In this document: positions 49,103-61,100 of the stretch, one piece after another
How the letters are laid out: every line of letters starts with the position of its first letter
How positions within the stretch are numbered: the first letter of the stretch is position 1
From: Tubiluchus corallicola
Taxonomy: Eukaryota; Priapulida; Priapulimorpha; Priapulimorphida; Tubiluchidae
Direction of reading: 5' to 3'
DNA length: 64,000 bases
Assembly (NCBI GenBank): GCA_030141605.1
Contig: JAQGDQ010000039.1
Coordinates: 62,001-126,000 of the forward strand
Notes under the pieces: model-generated
The model's input: the letters and a program-made list of their open reading frames with translations, nothing else
The model's database searches: none
What the model was told of the DNA's origin: nothing
Made by a program: the position numbers and the translations under genes

Positions 49103-52100
49103 ACAACAATGACGATGACGACGATGGTGACGAAGATGATGACAACAAGATTTTTTCCAGGACCAGAATCCGCATCTTGCGTTCGCTTGTAAAAACATTT
49201 TAACAATCTGATACTACCAATTTTAAACTAAGAACTAAATACAAAATTCAATTGTTAAAATTTGCAATATACAACAAAATTAAACTGGTCAGGAAAATAA
49301 ATGTGTAAAAATGCGCATGATGCATCTCGGATATGTAAAAGGACAATCTCAAAACCAGGGAAAATTTTTGAGATAATAAAAAAATCCACTATCTTACACT
49401 TTCAGCTCTGATGTGTCTTTCACAATGGCATCCTTTTCTTGAACCAGTTTCTTCAGTTCTTGGAGTTCACTATCAAACTTCTCGCCAGCACTTGGTAACC
49501 TTGCCTTGGTTTCTGCGAGCTTGTTCTGTACAGCCTTCATGTGACGAGCGAGTCTGTTTGCATGTAATAATAGCTCGTCTGTAAGCAGAGAAACGGTTAG
49601 TTATGTGTGAGTTAATACACATAATTTGTTTAATCTCTTGGTCCATTTGCTCAGCTTTGGTTACTAGGTTAGACCATTGTATTTAACAGTAAAGTCTGTG
49701 AATAATTACGAAATTAAACAGAAATAAAAAGTGCTAAATCAGAACAGACATTCAAACGTGAATTTAAGAATCAATTCCTGAGTCATATGGGCCTAATTAG
49801 TCAATTTCTGTAATTGAAAATAGCACATCTTTATATTTTTTTATAGTTCAATATTTCAACACAATTTTTGTAACACTGTAAAAATGGCTGACTTGGTTTA
49901 TATCGTCGAACCTAGTGCATTATTACCATTAGCATCAATTCATTATCATTGTCATCACCATCACCATTGTCATCAGCATTAATATCACCATCGTTGTCAT
50001 CATCATCATCATCATCATCAACATCATCAGTATCATTTTCTTGTATCTGTTTGCTTCACTCCATTTAGCGCATTTTTTGTTGTTGTTTATGTCATTAATT
50101 TAGTCTTATCCACGTTGAGCGTAGCTCATAAGTTAATTTTTTCTGCTGCGCTCATAGCACTGTAATGTATTGTTAATTTGCAATTTTCTAACTTTTATTT
50201 TTGTTCTGTGCTAAATGGATGAATAAATAAATCTGAATCTAAATGTTTCATAAGTAGCATCAAGCAAACAGTTACTGTGGTACTCAAGCGGGCCCTTAAT
50301 ATTAGCTGCCACACTGTTTTAAATCTCGAATAAAAACACTTTTATTTCCGCGTGCTTTTAGTAACTCATAATCTGTACTTTTAGTTGTTTCTGTAAATTT
50401 TAGTCACCAGACGTAATTTGGTAAATTAAAATTTGTGTAGTGCAGCATTTTAAGTTCTGTGATTTCATTGTATTTTTAACTCTGTAAAGCCAGTGAGCCA
50501 TCTGGGAACCCAGGCTAACAAATTATGAATTATGATTAATTACCCAGATTAATAAAACAAACACCTGAGATACCTGTATTAGTCAAGGGCAAGTCAATGG
50601 CGTAATTGGTAACAATAATAATAATGATGCTCTCAACTAATTTGTACTAGACTTTCTGTACTAAAAATATGAAGGAGCCATCTTCAACAGCCATGATAAA
50701 GGTGCCCATGTAGAGGCACTAAAAATGCTTCCAGCTTTTAGCCCAGCTGAAAGCAGTTACATCATTTGTTCACTAATTACTGACTGCTTATTTGACAAGT
50801 AATTGTAGTAATTTTTGTTTTCAGTTTGTATAATTGTATGTAGTATATCTCATTATGCAATTGTAATGGTGTTTTCGTCTAATAAACAAATAAACAAATG
50901 TTGCACTAACTAGTACTAATTTTTTGTTTGTTTTGCATCTCTTCCTAGTTACTGTGATTTTCGCTAGTGATTCTGTTTTCTACGTCTGTGTTTTTCCTTG
51001 TTTTTGTTTGAAGTCTTGAAATATCATTGTTTTTCATTGTTTTAACTCCTTCAGGACCATAAGCATTTGCTGCATTTTGCATGGGTTAATGAAAAAACTG
51101 CTCTCACTAAGCAACGATTACATTACATTTCCTGATAATTTTTTCTCGGTTTCTACTCCTCACACAGTGGGCTTTCATGCAAAATTTGCTTACCTTAGAC
51201 AAATTAAAAATAGATTTTTGACGAAAAAACTGTAAAAAGCTTTCATTGACTGCAGTGTTTGCACTGTAGCAATATACATTGTGTGAAATCGGCTAATGTA
51301 GAAAATCTTAACTATCCAAACACAACACTTTGATACACTTTGGCCTCAAGGAGAAATTCCTGTTAAAAGATGAGACAACCTTAATTTGTCCTTGGCTGAT
51401 CTGTTTATTTTTCCTGGAACTCTGTACAGCAGACAGTTCTCTTGGGCTATAACAGGCAGGCAAAAAAAGAGTGTACGATCACACAAGTGTATACCAGACT
51501 AAGCAACTTGGTAGGCTAAGTTGGAGTTTCTGAAAAGGGCACGTTTTCCTTAATTTTATCCAAAAATCACTTAGTCAAGATTCTCCTGAATAGAACAGCA
51601 CTTAATTTGTAATCATTTAGTTATGTCTATGCTCACACAGTAGACCTCATCTTACAAGACCTATTTCGAGCATTGCAGTCCCGAAGGAGTTAATTGTGGG
51701 ATATTTTAATTTCCTGTCAATAAGAATTAAATTTGAGTTATTATCTGTATAAAAGCCACAATTAACATTTGTCTCAAGGATCAAATATAATCCCACATGA
51801 GATATAATTTCTTATAGCACTCATCCAAATAGCCATATCATAAATACAACACTAAAAATTTATTGCTTTAAAATACAAGCCCTAAAGTTTTCCCTTTGTT
51901 TTTAGCTGTATCACAAGCAAATAAGTTTCTAGTCAGAAAGTGTTTACAAATATGTACTCCAAACTGACGATATTTCAAAGTAAACATGAAGTGTGACTAA
52001 GCGACAACAGTACCTTGTCTGACGTTATAGATGTCGACCCAAATGCGATGCAGTCTTGGCTTCAGAACATGCTTCTTGAGTGTTACTTCCTTTTCCAAAT

Positions 52101-55100
52101 CTTTTTCCTAGAAGGAATTTCTTTCAAGGTCAGTGATGAGGTAACCTGGTGTAGTGACCACAGTGATCATCTAGCATCGACAGCTAATCGTTAAAATACC
52201 TTAACTATTTCCTGACTATAAACGGTTGGTTGAGTTTGTGTATCTAATGATCCAATGAAACCAACACTGTTCCGTTCCAATAAATGGTTTATTCCGTTCC
52301 AACAATCATCCGTTCCGATGATTTTTCACATAGCAACCCATTTTGAAGTATGATAAAAAGTATACATTTTAGCCCCTATAATGATGCCAAAGCGTTTCTG
52401 ACAATTAAATAATAGGCTAAGAACTTAACTAAGGAGCCCAGCTAGTGATGCATCACAAATGAACATAATTTTCAATGCCACAAGCATTCCATGAATCCAT
52501 CAGCGTTTCATGTGTTTGCAAATTAAACAGAAAACTGAAGTACAGTGCTACTGTAGAAAATATTTTTGACAGTCAACAATACCTGTGGAACAGGTAAACA
52601 TTTGGCTGCTTTTAATTAATCTACTGTACTTTTACTGTGATTTTAAAATTGTCTTTTTTACAAATTATCAAACAATACAATTAATACATAACACTGTACC
52701 ATTAACTCAACAAAATCTTCAGCCATAGACACAACCCGAGTTTTCCACCCCTCTAGATGCTCCATGAAATTTGTGCGAAGAGACGCCTTCACTTCAGACA
52801 AGGTCAACATGGACACGCTCAACAGAGCCTCCTCTAAATCTTCCTCCCAAGGAAATTGGGAAGTTCCAATCACTGGTACACTTTGTGATACCGCAGCTGC
52901 CCCTATAAAAGACAAAATGAAGACATTTTGCACCTTTAAAAATGGCCAGTTCTGCAGATATCTTGAACACAATCTCTGCATTACTGTAGTTGCACAAGGT
53001 ACACATAATTAGTGTATGTATATAAAAAGGGAAGATTTCCCAACATAAAGGAATAATCTGTCAAAAAGTTCTTATGTACATTTTACATCACAACTTGCCT
53101 TAAAAAATAAGGAAGCACTTCTGCATGTTAAGACTATCAGGCATTACCTGATTCGCCGCAAAAGTGAATGAGTGACACTGTTTCCTGATAGTCTAAACAC
53201 ACGTGAATGACAGTTTTGTGTGATACCGGTAAAATTCAGCTTGCGCAATTCTTGAATGACAGGCCTCCCTATGACTTTTTCCCCCAAAGAGATTTGCCCA
53301 ATCAGAGCCCCGAACTTTTTGGACAAGATCAGTGATTTGTTTTCTGTCAGGAAAGACGGATAGTCTAGTTACAAGATGCAAGAATAACAAGTTTGAGTAT
53401 CACTCGGTCACGAAGGTGACGCCCGATAATTCAGACGAGGCTAAACGCTCGGAACCAATCATGGAAAAATTTGAAGTCATTCCCGAACACTCAGTCAGAT
53501 ACAGTACTGTACAATCAAGATCACACAATGCACTCTTGTGTGCCACATTGTAAAATCAACAACTATGAGCAATGAAATTTCAATTGATTTTCTCAAAAGT
53601 CAAGAAGCAAAAGGCCTTTCATTACATAATTCTACAACCACATTATTTTCATTATTACCATATTTTACTAATTCTGACATAAATATTCTTACGCATGGTC
53701 TTTTTGGCAACTATGTCTGAAACAGTAGCTCCACAGTCAGTTAGTACTTGTCTGGATGACAGGTCATACAAGGTGCCGGACTTTGACTTCAACACTGACA
53801 AGCCGGAGGTTAATTCTAAAGACTGTAAATGGAAAAGTAAAGATGAGGAAACATCAGACACAACAAGAAAATCAACAATGTATACAGTACAATTTGACGA
53901 AACTGAAGTAAATTACGTTATTAATACATAATTCCTCGTGACTTAGCACTTTTAACTTTTTATATTTTATCCTAGAGTAATATTTTTTTTAAGTTTCAAA
54001 TCACAACTGTTTCTAAGTAGACATACATGTCAATGGAATGCAGCTTACAGTATTTTTTATAAGCCTGACAGGCAGCTATAAGTAATAAGCTTGGTAACAC
54101 ACAGTGGTACATCACTGCCAATGCTATAAATTACGTATTTTAACTAACGCGCAGAAAAAACAGAAACAGAAACATTATCGTCTCGTCACACTTTGTTTCA
54201 CCTTACCATTGCTATGTTAAGCTAATCTCACCAAGCTCAGTTAAGTCCAGTCCAGTCCCGTCCCGTCCCGTCCCATCCAGTTCATGTTCACTCTGATCCA
54301 TTCAACACCATTCTAAGACTCTAATCTTATCACATCAAAACAAATTCGAATAACTGACTGATCTATTACGTCTTTTCTTAATCCAAAGTAAATTGATATG
54401 GCTTTTTCGTAATCAGCTACTTCGTTTTTTATGTTGACAGGATGTCGCTTCAGCAGTTTTTGCCGTTTCGAAAGTGTGGCATCGTACCTGAAACATACAA
54501 AGTATAAAGATAATAAAATCATTTGCACATAATTCTCCTGTCACCACTTGATGGCACAAAAAATGAAAAACACAGAAATTTGCAAGATCTATATAGTATA
54601 TAACCAGAACAGATATTGAAGTTTTTTTAATGCATTATTATGATTATACAAAGAATTCATAGTTATTATTAAACAAAAAGGACTTATATATATTAATAAC
54701 TTACCTTTTTCTGGGGAATTTTAAACGTGTGCATTGCAGTAAAGATCGCCATGTTTGATGTCTTTGGCGCAAGTGAGCGAGAATGATGTACGTGGTACAG
54801 AAAGTGTCTTTGGTCATCGATTACTGACGTTTATTTACTGATTTTTGGTGACTTTGCAACTGTACTCATAACGTCATTCATCTCGCGCAACGAAAAATGG
54901 CGATTTCTCAAATTTAATACTGCTAGCAACGAATTTATAAAAAATTGAAAGAAAGAAGTTTTACAGTAAGTTTATAATAAAATAAATTAAATTAAGTTGT
55001 AAAAGCTTATACTATAGTGAGGGTTTAGTTTGACTTTAACTTTTAAAGAGTGTGCAACTTCATGTCACAAGAAGTGTGGCAATACATTTATTTACTTCAC

Positions 55101-58100
55101 TCTTTATCATAAAAAACGTAATGCCTGTTTTTAGTCTCAATGATTATATATTATTTCTGAAGCTTTCACCCTAGTGGGCATCATCAGCTGAATAGACTGT
55201 GCAACTAACCTGAGAGTACTTTGAACAGTACTTCTCTCTCAGGTCAGCAGCGGTCTATTCAACTGATGATGCCCGCTAGGATGAAAACTTCTGAAATAAT
55301 ATATAATCATTGAGACTAAAAAAAGGCATTACAGTTTTTATGTTAAAGATGACAAGTCTCAGAAGAGCTCTCTCTCACGCTTTAGTCTTTAGTTCAACTT
55401 GTAGACACAGTCTTAACTCTTGAACCATAAAAAATCAACCGATGTTCCATTATTGTCAAGAGACACAAAGCAAACAACAACAGAATAATCATTTTATTGA
55501 CAACGAGACAGTTTATTTAAATTAGCAAAAATGTCTCTCTTTGTACCCAAACTGCATTGGAAAGTGGCCGTTAAAAGCTTGATTTTTCATGACCTGAAAT
55601 TTCGCATGTTTAGTTTACTATAGTTTACAGAAAAATTATTACAGGCCAATATTATAATCCATAATATATATATATAAAATGTAGCAATTAAGTATTAAGT
55701 ATAGAAGAAGTCCTACCATAATTCAAAGCCATTAAAAGTTTGCTCTATCACCTTGATCTCAGAGCTCATTTTCGTTTCATTAGTGGCCTGTCGCAGATTC
55801 ATCAGATGTTTTTCCAATTTACTTTCATTAACCTAGATAGAAATATATGAAACTAAAAGTTATGAGATACATTATTCTATCGAATGTTGAAAAGATTATA
55901 ATTTACATGCAGTGCGTAGATGATTATTAAGATTGCTTCGTATCATCATCTTACTCAAAGTTCGGCATTTGTTGACTTTAGCATAATGTCTTCGCTCACC
56001 TATGATTTGACTGTGTCACAATGACAGCCTTGCATGATGTAAAATTCGAGTTACTAATTTCGAGTAAGTTTCCATTGCACATCTTTGATTGATTTTTAAG
56101 CACAACAAGTAATATAACTTGTAGGGATTAGATTTTATGGGATTTTTTCCAGCACAGTTATTCTATTGATAAAAAATCAGTGAGAAGTTTGCTCGTGACC
56201 TGGAGTTGAAACCAGGACCTTTCGCTTACTCTGTTCTATCAATGCTCCACAAAAATCACAAGTTTCAGTCCTGCTGTGAAACAGGTGAACAACAATTTTT
56301 TTTCAATACTGTTCTAGTCAAATCATGGCATAAATTTTTCTAGGTGGAAGAAACGTATTAATGATAATATACATTTTTTATACAGTACCATACAAAGTCT
56401 TTACGTCATATTCTTTATCTGAAAAAACTCAGACAATTTAATACAGAGGAGTCAAGTTCTTCTTCAGTGTCCATAATGATTGGCTTTTTAACAGCAACAT
56501 GACATGCAGCAATACTGCCATTTCAATTTTGCCTTCGTGAAATTTTAAATCATTCTCTCTGATAAGCTTGGGACAAATATTTGCACATCGACAAGCTTTT
56601 AACATTTTTGACAAATCTCCACTTGTCAGTATTATATATTATTATTCAGATTGAAACATAGTTTTTTATGACATTAGGCAAAATTATTTTACTTGATGTT
56701 CCTCGTCCTCTTGCTGCGCCATCTCAGTTAACTCTGTCTGGAGATCTTCTTGCAGTTTGGCTAGTGCCGCGTCATGATTGTCCCAAAGCTGTGCCAGACC
56801 ATGGACGTATTTGACGAGCAAAAACAGCCGATGCTTTGCACACCTATACTGCCTGTCATATTGTTTATCCATGGAATCCAGGTATTCTTCAAACTTCGTT
56901 TGTCTAGCAATTATTAGAGGTATCAGCTGAAATATAACAGACTAATAAGTCCAAACAAATTAAAAGCTATATAACTCTAACAGACATTGAAGTTTTTTAG
57001 CGCATTATTATGATTACACTAAGAATTCATAGTTTGATTTATAAATTAAATAACTTACTTTTTTCTGGCAGATTTCGAATGCGTGCATTGCCATGTTTCG
57101 CGACTTTGGCACGAGTGAGCGAGAATGATGTACGAGTTACAGAAAGTGTCTTTGGTTACCAATTACTGATGTTTGTTTACCTATCTTTGGTGACCTAGTG
57201 ACTGTACTCATAACGTCATTTGTCTCACGTAACAAAAAATGGCGGTTTCTCAAATTTAATACCACTAACAAAGAAGTGATAAAAAATCAAACGAAACATG
57301 TTTTACATAACTTTAGCATAAAACGAATTGAATATTTGTAAAGAAGGTAGGATTTTAAGTTGTAACAGCTTATATTATGGTGAGGGTTTAGTTTAACTTT
57401 AACAAATGAGTTGATTAATGATATATATTGAATGGATAAAAGCAAGAATCAGAAGAAGCAAAAACTAGAAAAAAGTGGGAAAACAGACAAAGAGACAGCA
57501 GACACAAGATAAGGAGAGAGAGAATGACAATAAACAAAAAAATGATCGAAGAAATAAAGAAATTAAACGAGAAAGAAGAAAAGTAAGAAAGAAGAGTGAA
57601 AGAGTAAATATACAAATATATATGAATGAGTGAATAAACCATATAATGTAAAATAAGCAAATAAGTAAGAAAGTAGGTCAACAGGCAAAAGCAAAGAAGA
57701 GTTAAGGTAAAAAAAAGAGCAAAAAATAAAAAATAAAAAAATAAAAATAAATATAAATATAAACTCTGCAAAGTTAGTTGTATTGCATTTGACTTCTTCC
57801 TTTTTCTGTTACTAAATCGTTATATTTTCACTGATTTGACATGACACCAATTTGTCTTCAGAGAAAAAGCCAGGCATCTCAACATATCGATTATAACAGA
57901 AGAACCCGTTTACACTAATTTTTACTAAAATAAATCACCACTATACAGTTCAATGGACAGAGTAGATGTTTGTTACTGTGTTTGTTAACATAAGTTATTA
58001 TTAAACTTCATTTTAACCTTTCAAATACCATAAAGCATTAGCTAAATTAACGAACTAGAACGAAAAGTAGGTGGCCGTAGAGATGCAATGTTGTACCCAC

Positions 58101-61100
58101 TTCAGACAAGCAAAGGAAAATGAACAAGAAGAGGAAGAAGAAGATGACTATGCTCTCCAGAATGGAATAACAATCAACAAAAATTGCAACAAAAGTTACA
58201 CAAAAAATACCTTTTCTTTGGCAATGTTTCTGGCTTCTTCCTCAGTACAACAATTTTCTTCCACCAAGCTGTACCACATTCTGTCCATTTCAATCAGACA
58301 TTCCTGGCAAATGGCTTCGCACTGCTTATGCAAACGCAATAAATACCTTTAAAGTATGGAAGGAAGGTACGTAAGTTATGCAACAGTAAATGTAAATACT
58401 GCAAATGTAAACTTAATATATGCTAGAAATGATTGCGAAATTCTGCGAGGACGCTCTTACGTGTAATGTGTAGGTTCATGTACATGCTGCTAAATACACA
58501 CAATATCATTAACAAGATGCACTACTTAAACAGCAACTCATACCAATGACTATGAAAGAATGAAGCCAACAATTTCTGTTAATCTTTAATCTGTGCAATA
58601 CACTTGAATTGGTGGATTGCAAAATATCACTTTGCAAACAAAGCTTTGAAGCTCAATTTGCAAAAGTTAAAGTAATTAAAGTATTTAAAAGTAATTAATA
58701 TTTGGAAAGTGAGTCAGCAGAGAGGAATTAATATCAAAAACTTACCCCCTCAGAAATGCAATTATTAAAAATGGATCTAAAACAAAACAGATCAGTTCTG
58801 GAAGCACCGTGAATTAAAAAAATTCCACCGTCAATAAGAAAGAAATAACATGTTTCAATCCACCATTGTGGATTCGTCGAGGTAGACTGAAACATGCTTT
58901 TTCATACTGTTTGAGGGGGAATTTTTATTAAGTGAATTTATCTTTGTCATTAAGAATCATTTCCATGTTGTTATGATAGTCGGGGTGGGCGTTGGAGAAG
59001 GATAACTAAACATTTGAAGCCTGATGGCTCAAGACCAATTAAATAATAAAGATAATGTCTATAATGTAAACTAAAAAGAGTTAATTTACAGATATTGTTC
59101 TCATCAACAAATGATTATAGACATTTTGTCGCTTTTCACAACTTTAAAATGATATTAAAAACCACACTGAAAATATTTCACAGTTTCACACTAGTAATCT
59201 AAAAAATACACACAGTTTAAGAAACGTATTTCTCAAGGCATGACATTAGTGAATACACTTGCACTATAGCAGTTGCTTTTACAGTGATGTCATACCTTTC
59301 CGAAGTATCGTGAATGTCTCTTAGCGATATGTCAAGAGCTGTGCAAAGTTCTTTTGCTTCAAGAGATCTAGCTAGAGGTGGTCTCAAGTTGCTTATGCTC
59401 TAATAAAAACATGATAAAACCATATTTTTATATGTAATTTCACTATTTTCTTATGTTAGCTAACATTATGCCTTTTACAATACATAACACATGTTCTACA
59501 GAAGTGGAAGAACAGAGAAGCAGCTGAGCTAGTGTAGATCGTCTAAGTACCGAGTGATTTAAAATCGCAGAGTGGTGCACTACAATTTTTTTGAAATATT
59601 TTTGTGCACAGGAAGGAAAGATATATATTTCTGAAACTCTTATCAATTCATGAATGTGAATGTCATGATGACGATGATGACAACAACAACATCAAAATGT
59701 TCTTTGGACACAAATATTAAATGCTGTGAAATTACCTCTATTATTTCTGATCTATGGTCAACAAGAAGAGACAACTCGGCAATCATAGTTTCTTCAATTT
59801 TCTTAACATCGGGTGAATTCGCTACTTTGTCCTGCGCCATAAACTTCCTACAGACAAACAAAAACTGCAGTAACCTCCTCTCTTAACAACTTTTAGCTAA
59901 CAATTTCATTAACTGTCACCTGCCCAGTGCCTGTTTAAGCCACGTGTAAATACTGGTGAAGAGGTAAGACAGCACTTTAATTTTCCTTTTAGTATAATTC
60001 AACATACTTCAAGATGCTGTCTGGCACTTAATGTTACAGGTAACTTATTGTGTTGATAGTTGCAGTGAAATAAATCTAATTAACAAGGATATCTTTTACT
60101 CAAAATATGAAACTGGCAAAGAAGTGTCTTTCCCCATTCTGATATATACAAGCAGAAGCAATTTTCCTGCCAAGCGCCTATCCATTTAATAACTAAGTAC
60201 AGCATTGCTTAACTTTGTCAGCCACACATTGTTTTTGATGGTCATCTTAGATATTATATGGTATAACATGGATGCATTGGTTTTTTCCTGTTGACGTTTT
60301 GAAAAAGTGTTTTGAACCAACAATTTTGATTTCGTTAAGTCCTGGGGAAGAATGCAACGTGACCTTTCCCCACCCCCGTACCTGCCCAAATACTTATACA
60401 ACTTCTATCAACAGTTTTTGATGAATCCATGAAACATTTATCAAAACCATACCGCAAATCATCTGGCACCTGTTCTAGTTTTAGCTTCATTCTTGCTTCC
60501 AGTTTCTCACTCCAATATGCATGCTTCTGTTTCTTAAACTCCAAATCCGACAGCAGTAGCCGAAGTTTGATGTCGGCCAACACACGCTTGTTTTTTACCA
60601 AATGCAGATTGGCACTCTAAAAAAGACATAGTGTTTATTTCATCATAAGTCTGTTTACAGTATAGAGAATCCTAGATTCTCTTAATCCCCTTTTGTACCT
60701 TTAGTGACTTTGTCCACTTGTACCTCAGTTTATTTTACATGTACATATATGGACTTACATTGCCTCTGTGTCATTGAAAATACACTTTCGTGGCTCCCAC
60801 ATGCAATGAAAATTGCTTGGTGAGGGCCGTGGTGTACTAGCGGAGCACAGCAAAAGTGCTTGGTGAGGGCCGTGGTGTACTAGCGGAGCACAGCAAAAGT
60901 GCTTGGTGAGGGCAGAGGTGTACTAGCGGAGCAAAGCAAAAGGACATGAGACGCGCACACAGTCTGTTTTACATTATATTGTTTACATTGGCTATGCGGT
61001 TCTTCTGAAACTAAATATGGGACATGTTCGTACAAAGTACAGAGGGGTACCCATAATGGTCCCTCTGGCTGTGTGACTGTTAACATTAGATCTGAATTTA

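Noticed and set aside
53144-53226. Read-through of the CCDC180 exon past 53227 to a donor near 53150
   Set aside because: Gives phase 2, and the next exon then hits a stop; the donor at 53227 gives phase 1, which fits.
52764-53931. Plus-strand frames of 60-82 codons between 52764 and 53931
   Set aside because: Antisense shadows of CCDC180 exons at 52700-52902, 53227-53343 and 53693-53822.
57415-57771. 118-codon minus-strand frame with membrane-like composition
   Set aside because: Low-complexity Leu/Phe/Tyr/Ser from an A/G-rich tract inside a CCDC180 intron.
60382-60452. Longer version of CCDC180 exon 3, ending at CAG|gtacgg
   Set aside because: Ends in phase 1, which no downstream exon accepts; the donor at 60453 (phase 2) joins cleanly to 59952.
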